Shown here: positions 1 through 13,339 of the stretch, piece after piece
Layout of the letters: every line of letters begins with the position of its first letter
How positions within the stretch are numbered: position 1 is the stretch's first letter
Notes under the pieces: generated by a model
What the model was told of the DNA's origin: nothing
The model's database searches: none
The model's input: only the letters and a program-made list of their open reading frames with translations
Translations under genes and position numbers: made by a program
Assembly (NCBI GenBank): GCA_027605045.1
Contig: JAQFWX010000019.1
Location: forward strand, 434,001 to 498,000
Source: Phallus indusiatus
Lineage: Eukaryota > Basidiomycota > Agaricomycetes > Phallales > Phallaceae
DNA: 64,000 bases
Reading direction: 5' to 3'

Positions 1-250
1 TATTATAGCCAACGAGTTGCAAATATCACTCTACGAAGGAATTTTTCGTCAGCTTTCTTAGGGTTAAAGCGGCGATTCTACTGCGGCCGATCCGAGCACT
101 ATCATCGAATTGGCAATGGCAACGCCGAATTTAAAGTTATGATCTTGACTACCACCGCCATTCAACAACCCTTGCTCATCACTCTGTAACTTTTATTTCC
201 TAGACCCTCTTTTGAAAGCCTCAGTACTCTCAGTTTTCACTACGCCCCAT

Positions 251-1005
251 ATGCCTAAGCGAAACGTTTCTTACCTCGGTCAAAGCAGCTCGGAACTGAG
301 CGACTCGCCGGAAAGTAATAACAAACTCAACTTGTTGCAATTCAAACTGAAAGTTATATCACCCGTCGTCTCGCAATGGAGAAATTACTGCATGATTGTA
401 TGGTCCTCGAAACAAAAACTGATGTTGCAAATTGAATTGGAAGAGTGTTGGTCCACGGACGAGAACTACCTGCGATTCAAGCGCATTCCGTTTGACGAGT
501 CGCTTGTTCCGGAGTTGACGCGACGTCAACAGGGTGTCACCCATTGGCCAGACGAGTCGATCATTATGCTGGGTATGTTCGCACATCTCTCGAATTGGCT
601 ACGAAAGCTAAGTATAAACGTGCCTTGGTGCAGGTGTGAATGTCGTCAAGAGAGGTCCCCCGTTTACAGCGAGGAGCTGGCATCTCTTTTGGCCCGATCA
701 TCAAAGCTTTGTGGAAGAGCTTGCAGACAAGATCACACGCAACCCTAAACCGAGAATGCAACCGCTTCCATTACTTGTTTATCGTGGAGAAGAGGCTTTG
801 GAGAACTTTGACAAGAAGGGTCCTCCCATGGGTGCGCGCTATCTTTTTCTGGCCTCTCAAACTTTCTCATTTTTTTTCCGTAGCTTTTTCTTTCGAGACG
901 GGTGATGATGCCATTGATGATGATTATACCGGCGGAAAAGGTATGCTTAGAGCATATCCCGGTGGCCCAAATCGCATTCCCAAACCGTCTCTTGCTCGTC
1001 GATAA
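251..1005 (+). CDS. Hypothetical protein, three exons, about 213 aa
   Basis: I do not recognise this protein. Exons are 251-572, 634-831 and 884-1005, with introns of 61 and 52 bp (GTATGT..CAG and GTGCGC..TAG) that keep the frame. The first ATG of the open frame (251) is used; an upstream exon beyond the window edge cannot be excluded. The middle part reads as a basic, tryptophan-containing segment (KRGPPFTARSWHLFWP), followed by an acidic stretch (DDAIDDDY) and a C-terminus rich in Gly, Pro and Arg. No signal peptide or membrane segment is seen. The 250 bases upstream show no clear exon. The exon structure is better supported than any function. Confidence 0.6.
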
Positions 1006-1254
1006 AAACTGGACTATTCATCGAACATTCATTACCTCTGGACATTTTTCTTTATTATGAGCTTCAGGTTTCCATATAGCTTACTATCCCTAATTCTCTT
1101 TCCTCTACTATACAACTAGTTCTCGGACTGTTTTTCATACTTACATTGTTCATACACGCAATACTTACCAAAAAAAGATGATGACAAACCTAGATTACGC
1201 AATCGCGCATCATGGCAAGGCGCCCGGTTCTGTGTTGGCATTCTTTCTGAAACC

Positions 1255-2577
1255 ATGGCCAGCGGCAGCAACATGAACCGAATTTCAATTAACGACGAAG
1301 AAGAAGATCCACAACAACAACAATCATCAATGTCTCATAAACCTCCTTCTCCTGAACCAATGCATAGGGAAAATTATGTAGCGGAAGCGTTGGCCGACGA
1401 CGACGACGATATCGCGAGTACGGATCCCCCTCCGCCGTATCCAAACAGTAGTCTCCGCGGAAGTCGGCGTTCCCGAGGGACTCTTAGGAGTTCAAGAAGA
1501 ACGAACTATCAAACTGCGACGATAACACAGCAAACGCCATCTGAAGTGGGACAAGCAGTTGAGACTAGCCCAGTGGTAGAGAGCAGTCCATTTGGCGATT
1601 CGGAAACCTCGCCTTTGTTGCCTACCAGTGCCAATAACAATAATCGACGGCGCGCAACTTCGCATTCTTCTACAACACATTCCATTGGTCATAGCGTCAT
1701 TACGTCGTCGAGGAACGTCATATCATTGTTCCAAACAGACCCCGATCCCGCTAGTGCTGATGCTGAAACTCACTCAAGCCAATACATTCCGTTTTTTATC
1801 CGGATTCAAAGATATTTCCGACCACTCGTTAAACGAGCGTATTATTCTGCCATTTTTCATCTTCTGTTTATCAACTTCCCGTTTGAGCTCTTCGCGTGGA
1901 TATATCTTTTCGTGGGTACTTTGGTGGGTGGTTGACTCGTTATATAACATGCTCTTTCTAAGTCCTGACTTCATACATCGTAGACGGGTACTACTTTACT
2001 CATCACCCTTCCGCTGGGCGTAATACTCTGCTTCCTCGATCTCCTCGGCGCTCGGGCACTCGCCAGAGGCGAAGTACGTCTTTCTTACTTTATATTTTAT
2101 CAATTCAAAACCGTGTTCTCACCATTCAAAAAGATTTTTCTACAGACTGTTTTCCACGGCCCGTTATCGATTAGTCCCCCCAATCCACCAAACCCAATAT
2201 TCTCAAGAAAACGCGCCCTGGCGGAGTCCACTTCAGATATTGAATCGCCAGGGGCAGATCGGGAACTTGTAGCGGAGACCAGTTTTTTGAAACTCGCTTA
2301 TCTGATGGTATGGGTTTTATTTTATCTTGCCGAAGGTTCTTGTTATCAATGGTCACGCGACATTTTTTATTTTCATCAGTTTACGGATCCGACTTCATAC
2401 CAAGCTCTATTCTACTTCCTGGTCATTAAACCAGGCATCACGCTCTTAATCCTCATTGGAATACTCACTCTTTTACCGCCTGCTATCATTCTCGTTATTC
2501 CTGCACCTGCGGTCCTAAGAGCCATTCGACGAGTTGGGATATGGCAAGCCGAAATAGCTATCGACGCGCTGAAATAA
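1255..2577 (+). CDS. Multipass membrane protein of unknown function, about 396 aa
   Basis: Exons 1255-1923, 1984-2073 and 2146-2577, all joined in phase 0. The N-terminal 170 residues are low in complexity and hydrophilic (poly-Gln, poly-Asp, PPPPYP, Ser/Arg runs) and probably cytosolic. Hydrophobic helices follow near residues 195-223 (exon 1 end), 225-250 (exon 2, reading TLLITLPLGVILCFLDLLG), 295-315 and a long pair near 340-380. The short middle exon encodes almost exactly one membrane segment, which supports the splice model. The protein ends on TAA after an amphipathic tail. I see no catalytic motif; membrane location is inferred from hydrophobicity only. Confidence 0.7.
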
Positions 2578-3721
2578 AAGACCGGGATCATTTTTTTAAT
2601 TATATCCATCTCTCAACTTATTTAAAAGCATATCAAAATAACCACCGCTCGTATATACACGAAGAACGGCTCGCGTATCTAATTCACAACCAGGGCGACA
2701 AAAATAAAAATAACATATGTGGGAGTTTGAATATGCTACGATCCCATCACCTAGTCCGGTTCATTCAATATGAATTGCTCCAAACCGATGCGGATCTCTT
2801 TGGCTCCAATCTGGCTTCATTTCTTCTTCAAGCTCCAAATCATCTCTACTGACAGCGAGGCGCTAGATCTGAGCGGAAGGTGCATTTGGTCTCGGTTGAA
2901 CAGTGTTTTCATCTGAGTGCAGGGCTTTGTTTTCTTCTGTCAGATATTGGGCTGACTTTGGGTTTTGGACTTTTTGGGATTGCTGTATAAGGTTTTACTA
3001 CTGCACTTGCTACGATATAATAGTTATCATCAATCATGAATACTAGTCATAAGTATGAAGGTAAACCGCCTACAAAATCGTCGAATTGTCAATATAGAAA
3101 TTCTCAGCAAAAAATGATACATATTGTCGCTGTAAGCCTGCGACTTTGCTCTACCGAAACTTCAATTTCGAACTGTGTTGCAGCATGTACATCAGTCCTT
3201 TGTTGTTGATTGAGAACTCCTTGGGGCAGTGCGTTCCATGGCCATGTGGACACAAAAAGCAATAGCGAAGAAAATACCAGATCTGAGCGATATTTTACGC
3301 TGAAATATTATTAAGGTACGCTTGCTTCAGTATAAACAAGTTTCTTCGGACCTCAAAGAATACTAGCGCGTCCTGATTGAGTGGTCCGATTCAGATCATC
3401 CTGAACCATGATTAGAACCGGACCCTAACGCGAAGAGACGGCAGGTCCCAGTCCATCCCTTGAAATGGAATTGCCGAGAGTCGTGAGTGTTAGGACGGCC
3501 TCAAAGCATGTTCTGGACACCCGAAAATCATGTAATTGGTTTTCAATACCTGTCCAAAGTCCGTGGACATCCCTTGTCATTTGTACTTAAGGTCCGTACA
3601 AGAAAGAGACTGAAACAACCCGCTCCTTGTTTTGAAATCTGATCTTTTCACCACGCCACTCCACGCCACTTCCTCCACACAACAACACAATCCCAAAGAT
3701 CTAGACCAATTTGAAACATCA
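2578..3721. other. Intergenic, no gene supported
   Basis: About 1.1 kb between the membrane protein and TFIIF alpha. One frame stays open to 2852 but overlaps the end of the upstream gene and has no coding look. No RNA gene or clear repeat seen. Confidence 0.5.
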
Positions 3722-5594
3722 ATGTCTAATTCACGATCATCGTTTTCCGTCTCTCACTCGAAGAGCACAGCGAGCTTGAGACTTCCAGGTCACGATAGAC
3801 CCCGGTTTTTGGGTACGTTCACCGACTTCCAAATAGTTTCCACACCAAATCAAGGGTGGAACTACAACGTCATGAAGTTCGCGGTTCCAACAGAGAGAGA
3901 TGAAATCGAGCCTGAGAAATGGAACCCTCCCATTAAACTCAATCGGAAGGACTGCCCCCCACCCGAATCAAGTGCGAACCCCAAAGTTAGTGGATCTGAC
4001 CCCGATAAAACCATTCCGACGGAAATGATGCGTGGAAGGGATGGTAGACCCGTCATTGGTTTCGACGGGCGATTTGTTATGGTTGGATCTGACGGAAAGG
4101 TTGTTGCTCCAGCAGGGGCAAGCAAAGATACTGCTACCAATGACGCGTCTAACCCAAATAAGCGGGCGAAGAGAAAAATGAGGGAAGTGCAGGTGATTCC
4201 TGAGGAGAGACGCAACTTATTAGTAGAGGAGGCGTATCCCTGGGTAATTGAAGAAGCACACCAGGAATCCAAACCTGGGGTGGTTGACGATCTTGTTGGT
4301 ACGAGTACATCGACGACCTCTGGTCAAGTCTGGTCGGGACATTTGCTGGATCCAGAGAGAAATCAAACGCATGCCCTCTTCTCTATGGCGAGTTCGACCA
4401 TCCGATTTATACGTTCCAATCGCTTTTATAAATTTAACAAGCCGATAATGAATGCGAAAGAGAGACAGGCAAAAGCAGAAGCCGAGGTGAGTTCATTTCG
4501 TTGCGATTACGCAGGAGGTTAACTAGTTGGCTTTAGCAAGCCAGAATACAACATTCTAGAGATTCTAATGATGCATGGGTCAACCGCCGACTCATATCAG
4601 AAATAAAGGATCACGAGGATGGTGAACCCGATGAGGAAGACGACAACGAAGAACTTTTTAGGGACGATGATGATGAGGAAGGGAGAATCTCCAGAAAATG
4701 GAAAAATAGGGCTATCGAGGAAGATGCAATGGAAGAGGCGGAGTATGAGGAAGAATTTGCAGATGACGACGACGAAACTAGGATGGATGGGAATGAGGAA
4801 GAAGTGAGAGAATTGGAGGTGCGATTGTCATCGTCATGTTCCCCCCTTACTCATACTGATCCTTCTCTCAGAGACGTTTAAAGAAACAATATCGGAAGGG
4901 AAAGGAGAGTGAAGAGGACAACGAAGATGATGATATGGAAGAGGTTGAGCTAACCAAAGCAGGAAGAGCCATCAGAAGATTAGTGAAGCGGAAAGGGGAA
5001 GATGATATCTTTGACAGTGACGAGGAAGATCCATACAATTCCGTATGTGCTCTGTATTCCATTTCATCTTTCTCAAGACATGGCTTGACTATTATCTACT
5101 AGGAAGAGGAAGAAGACGATTACAATGTCCTTCCTTTAGACGAACCCGCTGTTATGGATCAAGAGTCAGAATCCGAGAGATTCATTCCCTACACTTCCAA
5201 CAACACTTTCGTTCTTCCAAGCGATCCCACACCCGGCGAACTCCAGCCGCAGACTGACATGGCCCTAAGTTCAACGAACGTGGAAGGTCGTGTCAGCATC
5301 AAAAGGAAGGCAGCAGATGAGAATTTAGGGCCTCTCGCCAGTGTTAATTCTTTTACGACTTCCAACATCGATGCAGATGGGTCAAGTCGCAAGAAGCAAA
5401 AGCGAAGTACGTTGACCGAGGGTATGGTCATCACATTTTTGCGCGAAAAAGAACCCGGGGTGGTCAGTCAGTCGGATGTAATAAAGGAATTCAGGTCCTA
5501 TTTAAGTGACGAGAAAGCCAGGGTCAATTTCAGGGCAATTATAAAGAAGATTGCTCTCATCGATAAGGACAAAAATATAATTTTAAAGAACTAG
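3722..5594 (+). CDS. TFG1: Transcription initiation factor IIF subunit alpha (RAP74/TFG1 family)
   Basis: This is the large subunit of TFIIF, which binds RNA polymerase II in the nucleus and helps load it at promoters and in early elongation. Exons are 3722-4486, 4537-4818, 4872-5042 and 5103-5594, all phase 0, giving about 569 aa. The N-terminal domain (residues 25-85) carries the family pattern with TDFQI, WNYNVMKF and the PIKLNRKD end. The middle (about 255-425) is extremely acidic and charged, as is typical. The last about 60 residues (TLTEGMVITFLREKEPG onward) form the C-terminal winged helix that contacts the CTD phosphatase in other eukaryotes. The first in-frame ATG after an upstream stop is used. 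Length fits a compact fungal member. Confidence 0.93.
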
Positions 5595-5758
5595 GCGCGG
5601 GAAGCCGCAAACTTTTCATGATAATCACAGTACCTTTCGTATGTTTTAGAATTAATATAATATTCAAAAAGGTTCACGTGTGTATCGATTTCGACTGATA
5701 AGCCTTAGATAGGCTCTTAGGCTAGGAACCCTTCTCTTTGAGACTTGAGCTTATGCAA

Positions 5759-6110
5759 TTACGTGAAGTACATCTTCCTCTTCAAGAAACCAACGAGGAG
5801 TTTGAATGCGTCTTTGTGATCTTCTAACGAGTTGGATCCAGCACATGACATAGAACTTGAATCACTTCCGTTGTGCATGAGAGAGAGAGGATCTTTCCGC
5901 GAGTAAACTGTACAATCAAAATGAGGGGTAAATTAAAGGAGGTCGGTAGTAAGCCAGCGATTAATTTCTACATACATCGGCATCTGTATCTAATATGAGT
6001 AAATTTTCATGCAAAGGACCAATCCATGACTTACGATAAACAGGAGCTGGTATAGACACACTGCAAGTCATTCTACCATTGGGAGCAAAGCATGTAAGCT
6101 GAGAGCTCTT
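5759..6110 (-). CDS. Weak candidate for the 3' part of a small gene
   Basis: A minus-strand exon 5759-5907 reads YSRKDPLSLMHNG, then Ser-rich, then SLEDHKDAFKLLVGFLKRK, ending in TAA. It joins in phase across a plausible intron (5908-6035, GTAAG..ACAG) to an upstream stretch starting near 6110 that reads CFAPNGRMTCSVSIPAPVY. The 5' end is unclear because stops lie just upstream, so another exon would be required. No known family. Listed because two stretches with coding character are phase-compatible. Confidence 0.25.
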
Positions 6111-6911
6111 GCAGTTGATCGGCGCGCACCGAGATCATTTTTATCCGTGACAGCAGAATAATGACTAGGTCTAGAAGCTTCAAGTTGATGGTTGCGTTTC
6201 ATTAATAAATCCAAGAAGGGGGAAACAAATATAAAGCCTAGTCCTCACATAAAAGTCGTAATCCGTCGGACTAATGATATCTCGACTACCAGCGACTACC
6301 ATACAATTTCCGCTGCGGTTTTTGTGCCTATGTTCTTTGGGAATCTAACGTGGTGCTTCTTCCCACCAATCAAAAATGTGTGAATGTGAGAGTGGGCGGC
6401 TTTCCTGGGAATTGTTCTCCAATGCTTGCGAGAGCGGCTGATAAATTAGAATATGACGCGTATGACGATGTGGTATTTACAGTGCTCTTCACGTTGCTTG
6501 ACATGCCTTTGATTTTTTTTGCACCTTCCCGAAGCTCCTTAGCTCCTCACCCTGTGGACGACCCGCTGACGCACAGGACGATTCTAGTATTTAATAAGTT
6601 CAGATTTAAATGCGTACATATAGTCGACATGAGCATTATTCCATGGCACTATTTCATTTATTTATACATTCAAATATCACCGAAAGCGTTTTCCGGGTAT
6701 CCGATTAAAGTACACTCATACAGCTATCATGTTGATCAACAAAACATTACAAACACAGTATAATAAACGGTTATTACGTCGACAACCATTAACTCCTGGC
6801 TGTATCAAGTCGCGGTTTCTTTGTAAGAGGTCCATTCAATGCAGGCTTCTCCTCTGAACCGCTCGTCTCCTCGTCATTTTTCACGAATCTCACTACTTGT
6901 AAGCTTGGGTC
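6111..6911. other. Intergenic, nothing supported
   Basis: About 800 bases. The open frames here (for example 6350-6763 on the plus strand) lack a coding look and match no family I know. Confidence 0.4.
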
Positions 6912-7552
6912 TCAATCACTTGTCTTCAGCACCGATGGGATATTATGAAGCTCATGCTCTCGGGCAGCATCGTTTTCTGGCCAGTTATCTCGTTCTAAAG
7001 CAGCCGCAAAGGTTTCTATAATCCAATCTGAAGAATTCAATTCTACCAGCTGTCTTTCGTAGTCTTTTTGCATTATTCCTTGCACCATTTTGGTTCCGTC
7101 GTCGTCAGGGGTTTCACCATTCGGCTGGAATTTTACCAACTTGTTATTCCACTTTTGAGCAATCGCCGAAGGTGGATCTTCATAGCGTGTGGCGATTTCG
7201 CTAGTTATAGACCGAAGCAACTTCCACCAGATTGGTACATTTGAATCTTGCTCTTTTAAGATCGATTGGTGCTAGTAAATATCGAGACTTGGCATTGCCG
7301 TTGTCTCTCTGACCTTTTGCGTCGGTGAAGGAATAGTCAAAATTGATTGGAGAAAACACGTAAACTTCTCCTTGGGAAACTTCTGCACGGGCATGGGGCC
7401 GACGAAGTGAAACATGCTGTGAATTGCTTGGAGACCGTGTAGTCCAATCCTCGTTTTGCGTATGATAGCCGAGGTGGATTGGGAGACGAAGAAGGTTGAG
7501 AGGGATTGGCTTTGGGGATCTCTGGATCAGATAACGGGAATTCTTCAACCAT
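6912..7552 (-). CDS. Small hypothetical protein, three exons, about 175 aa
   Basis: Minus-strand exons 7488-7552, 7314-7416 and 6912-7271 join in frame. The second exon reads FHFVGPMPVQKFPKEKF, which reminds me of a segment found in front of agaricomycete FunK1-type kinases; that link is from memory and weak. The last exon encodes a charged, Trp-containing 119-residue tail (IWWKLLRSITSEIATRYE, then acidic, ending VLKTSD). The second intron would be only 42 bp (GTCAGA..ACTAG), shorter than the others in this window, so the model may be slightly wrong or the gene may be a decayed fragment. Confidence 0.45.
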
Positions 7553-9277
7553 TGTATTGTATTTGGAGTTTGAAAGGGAATTATGGGGAGCGTACTGTAT
7601 ATTAAGCAGATGCCATAAATATATAATGCTTGGGGTTAGGGACAGGGATGGATGTGGACAAAAACAGTTGTGACTTTTGGCGGCGTCACACGTAGTTGAA
7701 TACCGTAGTGGACACTTGTGGATTCCTATTGCTGAGTTCAAAATCCTTCACCTTGCGAAACAACTTGCGAACGTCCAAATTTCTTTGGTTCAATCCGTCC
7801 GTTCAATTTTTTGAAGTCATAGTATTTGAAGCTTAATATCATTTTTGCATCAAAGGGTTATTTCTCTAATCTCAGGGTCTAAACCACATTTCGTAGTTGG
7901 CTTGTAACCCTAAGTCCGAGGTTCTAGACTCTAGTAGGTGAGGCAACTTGTCTTGGCGAGATTGTACAAAAAACCCATTTTATTTTCACATAAAATTATA
8001 AACCTAGATTTGGCTGCGAGTTTCAGAAAGGACGACCTTGGACTGCGTGAGTCCGATCACACGTTTTCGCCGGGAAGTTTCCTTGATGAAGAATTTGAGC
8101 CCAGCTTGGCAACATATTGCATTATTAGCACGAAAACGATGACGATATCAAAAATAGAACAAACTCAAATGCATTGATCTTCAAGACGTGGATTTGTCGC
8201 TTGGTCGTTGGTGCAGTTTATCCTCCTGTAATGTCTAAACGGGAGCTTTTGGACTGTGCTTAATTCATTGTACATGATGGTTGGTTTTGCGCTGTTCAAA
8301 GGTGAAAGGTGAGGATTTGCGCAATCATGATGTTGGGAGTACCACTAACACTCAGAATATTACGCCAGTTTAGATGCAGATGCGATTACTATTTTCGTAT
8401 CTCCTTCCCCTTTTTCCTATCAACTTTGAGCCCAGCTTGGCACCAAATTACCCTTCTAACGTCGGAAAGGCGTTGATGTTAAACATAGAACAGAACTAAG
8501 TTTGGTTGGTTCTGTCATGATTGCGTCCAACATACCGGATCATTCATGCGATAACATGAATAAACCACGTTTTTGAGGGCCTCGGAAATCGTTTCCCCTC
8601 GCACCAAATTGATGGGGGATCGACAATTATATGCTGGAGCATGCCGGAGACCGTTTAGAAAATCCGTCGGTGGCAGTGCTAGTTGAAAGGCATTCATGAA
8701 CTGAAAGTTCTCAGAACACCGGGATTACATCAATTCACTATGAACAGAATCAGCTTGATTATAATAAATTTCCACGAACTTCGCGGTTCGCTTGTTCTGC
8801 GTTCTCTAAGCGCTAATACAATGCCTCTCGCACCCTTGCAGCTTTGTGAATCAACATGCTTCGTCTCATCTTTTTTTTTACCGTTCTCCTGCTTTCCGCA
8901 AGCATTTCATCATGCAACTCTTTCTCTGTAAGCACTTGTCCTTGATTCATCTTGCAATACTTTCTGTTCGATCTCAGATATGAGTTATGGCATAGTTGGA
9001 CGATCTCTTGGGGTTGAACCTTCCAAAACAAAGTCACCCTATCACAATCTCCTATTTGAGGTTTCATTAGGAGGAGGTTATGCGTCGGACGGGCTGGATA
9101 AAACATCCGTGAACCTCGGCCTCGACATGTGTGAACGTGACTGCAAACACAATGAGGATCTAGGAATGAAATGTTTCCCCTTTCTACGTGTTTTTCGCAA
9201 TAAAGGGTAAGTAGTAGCTGTGTTTGTTTATCTCTTTTGCCTTCATCGTATACTCAGTCCTCTATCAGTTTGATCCA
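7553..9277. other. Intergenic with a diverged direct repeat
   Basis: No gene is supported. A stretch at 8094-8165 (around TTTGAGCCCAGCTTGGCA) recurs in diverged form at 8424-8495, so part of the region is an old local duplication. A short minus-strand frame at 8813-8952 starting MNQGQVLTEKELHDEML looks faintly coding but has no partner exons. Confidence 0.4.
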
Positions 9278-12200
9278 ATGCAAGCACAACGATCATTCAG
9301 CGAGGAGAGATGTCCTATGGGAGCGGAGGACGCTGAAAGTCTTTATGTCTCTCAAGACGGACCTGACGACGCCGTCGATGACACTGCCTACGATACTCAA
9401 GTTTCCGATACGAAAGCATCTACAAAGCCGACACGCCATGTCAATAATCGAAAGAAGACATTACCAACCAAAAAAGCATTTAGCCCACCAAAAACAGATT
9501 CAAAAGGAGGCCTATCCGAGAATGGTAGGTTGACTTAAATTGTCATCGCCGGGTTCCGACATAACGTCTTGCCATTAATTTAAGCACCTTTCAATCCATT
9601 TGACTATGAAAAGAAGTACCCTCCAGATGCCTTCGGAGAAGCATTGGCTGAGAATGCTCGGGTTTGGTTGACCTATCTCGATGAAGCAGATGCGTACGAC
9701 CGCGACAAAATTGAGGGATGGAAAGATAACATTGATGTTCTCTTAGTTTTTGTAAGCCTGATTTTCAATCTTGATTGATGATTGGTCGTTAATAACTCTT
9801 CATGTTAGACTGGTCTGTTTTCCGGGATAGTATCAGCGTTCCTCATTCAGACGTCCCAAAATCTACAACAAGATTACGTCCAGGTTTCGGCGTTCCTGCT
9901 TTTCGAAATGGTCCAATTACAGCGAGCCCATTTGAGCGGAATATCAGTTGACAATGTTCCGAGTTCTCCATTGACCCCCAACTCTCCATTCACTCCGTCA
10001 ACAAACGCAATGATGGTTAACGCATTGTGGTTCACCAGTCTTACCGTCAGCTTAGTCACTGCCTTATTCGCCGTACTCACTAAACAATGGTTTCGTTCCT
10101 ACCTATCTGCCATTCCCGGGACGGCTTTGGAGAAAGTCAAAGTTAGACATTTCCGTTTCCAGGGGATTGTGGCATGGAAAGTCGGTTTCATCGTTGATCT
10201 TCTCCCTGTTCTCGTGCACGTCTCTCTGGGCATTTTTCTTATCGGCTTGATCATATTCGTCTTCCCCTTGGATATTCACATTGCCTCTGCTCTCATTATT
10301 TTCGCCGGTCTCACCATCCTCTTCTACGCTGCGTCTGTGATATTGCCAATTCGATATCCAGATTGTCCTTATACGATATCCCTGACTATTTTCGCGGGTC
10401 ATATATTTCACTATCTCATCCTACCCGTTCTTAACCAGATCAAGCGTTTCGCCGATTTAGTGTACATCCAGAGATTTTTCAAGCTTGTGCAAATTTTTTT
10501 CCAACGTCTTTTGGGCTCGGTTGTCCGCTCAATGCAACGTAGATGGAAGATGGCCTTCTCACACATCAAACATTCGACGAAATCAAAGATTAACTCTAGC
10601 CGTCCGAGAAACTGGAGGGAAGAATCGCTGAAGAAAGCCATCAAAGAGACCAAATTCCTCGATTTGAAGGCACTTCATTGGCTACATAAGATATCGTCCA
10701 ACCAAAGTATTCAGCGGATTATCGCACGGAGTATATCAATATACCCAGGCCCCATTAATGAATCAGGACTCGATTTTCGGGAAGTTCAATATGTCATGAG
10801 GAAGCTGCGGGACGCGGCTTCGCTTCCTTCATCGTCTTCAACAGATGTCAAAGCATTCTCGCATCAGTTGTCCACGCATGTCAGAAACAATGGCCTATCA
10901 TATCTTCGCTGGGAAGTTATACCCATCATTGCCTCAGACGAATACCGAGAAAAAATCGGGCAATTCAGTCCGGATTTAGGGTCTCTCCTCGATCACGTCA
11001 ACAAAGTTATGTCGAGCGATTGTCCTGATGAGCCACTTCCGAACCTGGAAGGTGACCTTGATTTACCCAGCACCGTCAAATGGTGTTATATTTTGGCTAA
11101 TCGTGAAAAAAATGCGATGTTAGCGGGGTATGTACTTACATCTCCAGATCCCAAACTGAATCCATTTGAACTCGTACGAGCATTCACGAACGACGTCGCT
11201 AAAGAAACAAGTACCTCGTATCTGCTGGATGGCAAGAGTTTACTTCAGGAATTCAAGGAGTCATGCTTCGAGTACATCTCCCGTTGTTTTTGGGACTCTG
11301 AACTCCGGCTTGAAGATAGCAAACGTGGATCCTTCGAATCACGCTATGTTCTTCTCGCCTCAGTATACCGTAATCTCACCTCTGCCGAGCCGTTAATCAT
11401 GGACAATCAAGGGTCACACCTTCGAACAAACTCTCTCGAATGCAATTTTCTCAAATTTCAGAAACTGTTTGATTCTCCTCCGGAAGGGCTCATCGTCACA
11501 TCACAGTGCCTGAAAAGGTTTCAGCAGGAGATTCTACTTGATGGCGTTTTCTGGGGGGACAAGATGTCGGATTTAGCTCGCTGGAACGCTGTGCGGTGTT
11601 TCAATACCTTGTTGGACCACTACGTGGGGAGAACGGGTGACCTCAACTTTTTCTTCTTTGCAGAAGAGAAAGAATTGCGTTTCGCCTACCGATGGTGCTC
11701 ACAAGTTCCCAACAACCCTGTATTCGCGGAATGTTTACAACAATCTATCGGCACTGAACCGGATCCGAAAGCGTTTTTCGTACAGGCTCTTCTGCTTTTT
11801 ATGCAGAAAAGCGATTTATTCCAATCCACGATTATTCACGGTGGTGATCCGAAGTCTCACGATACCATTGGCAATTTACGCAGATGCCTCGTATGCCTAC
11901 GTCGATCTTTTGTGGGAAAGTCGTTTGGAGGCGATTATGATGCACTGAGAAACAAATATCTAAATCCCAATCTGATTCGTACCCTCAAAGCCATCTCTCC
12001 TTCTGATCCCGAATCCGCTATCCTTTACCATATACCTAGCTTGATTCAACTATGCTGGTACTTCGCACACCTGGGCGATTCGTCTTTTTGGAACAAGAAG
12101 CTTCTTAAAGTTTTGCGCTCCAAACTCAGCTCGGATACGTTGAGATCGCTTTACGAGGAAATGATTCATGACCTCGGGAGTTTGACAGCCGAGTCCGACG

Positions 12201-12541
12201 ATTATCTTATCTCTCTATATAATTTCGCATATCAACTTGGAAGGGCTTTTCAGGTCACCGATTGGCAGTTCGATCAGCAATTTATTACAGCATTCAGGTC
12301 GTTGGGGCGATTCGAGAATGCTAATGAAATAGTTCAAAGGTTTTCGCAGGATCCGGGGGTTAATGAACAAGAAGTAATTGAGGTATCATCTTTTATTGCT
12401 TTGGTTCGTTTCAGTAACGCGTATTTCAGAGAACGGTTCAACGTTTCGGGGCACTTGAATGCGTTCGTCATCAATCGTCCGATGTGGAGGAAGGTGAAAA
12501 ACTTGTATAAGGTTTGCTACGCCTGGGGCGGCGTCCAATAA
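9278..12541 (+). CDS. DUF6535 domain-containing membrane protein, about 1048 aa
   Basis: Exons 9278-9524, 9585-9751 and 9809-12541. The first 80 residues are acidic, then lysine-rich. The DUF6535 domain begins at about residue 85 with the PFDYEKKYPPDAFGE and VWLTYLDEA patterns and runs to about residue 320. It holds four predicted membrane segments: about 139-157, 206-231 (ALWFTSLTVSLVTALFAVL, then TKQW), 263-290 and 294-319. The remaining about 700 residues are a soluble, helical region without a motif I know. The DUF6535 family is expanded in agaricomycetes and is annotated only as a membrane protein; its role is unknown. The ATG at 9278 is the first in the spliced frame. Gene and domain are secure; function is not. 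Confidence 0.88.
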
Positions 12542-13339
12542 TTGTCTGGTCTTCATAATAATATTTTGTATGTGGCGAGATTAGTTACTAGTTTGACTTT
12601 CAAGTCGGCAATGCTAATTGTGTAGAAGTGGCGTTCCTCCCGCTACTATATAAGATAACATGAGTCAGGGATAAATGTTGGGCGTACGTCGCACTGTGTT
12701 CACCGTACCCTCAAATCGCGACGATTCTATTACAAAGTGCATGCGTGCATTCGGATTCTGAAAATTGGATCCATTATTTTGTAAGGTTTGTACAAATTCA
12801 CTGAAGAAGCGTGTGAAAACATATGTACATAAATCTTATAGTATTCACAGCGTTTATGAGAACCCGTTTTAATTATGTTCACTAACGAGGCTCAACACTG
12901 TCTAAAGCTAATGCCACTGATATCGACGGTTCCAGTGGACCTACATATGTATGCACGGAAAATGCAGGGCGTCCCCCTAGAAAAATGGGTTGTTGTTTTC
13001 ATTGAGCTGCGTCACAACGAGTGGTCATTGACATAAACATGCCGAGCTTGTACTGATTTTCCTCTCTTTCAAGCCTGAGATCTGAGAGCCCTGGGATATG
13101 GGAGAACAACAACAGCGTCAGTTACAGGTCCACGACATCGAGCTTTGTTTCAGGTCCTCAGTCCTAGCGTTTTCCTTTGTACCTGTCCCACACTTAGCAC
13201 GGGTCCCGTATGGACAATTTCGCGTTCGGTCCATGATTTGAAATGTATAAATTCACTGTAAACTGCACTGTGAATCTAACGCTGAAACCCCCCCGCTTCT
13301 TCCATCTAACCAGTCAATAACGTCAAGAGCTCAACCGAC
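12542..13339. other. Intergenic; probable promoter of the next gene
   Basis: No coding signal. A TATA-like GTATAAATTC lies near 13,246-13,255, about 90 bases ahead of the ATG at 13,340, followed by a pyrimidine-rich stretch. Confidence 0.4.

Noticed and set aside
2541..2852. 103-codon plus-strand frame
   Set aside because: Overlaps the end of the membrane-protein gene in another frame and shows no protein-like pattern.
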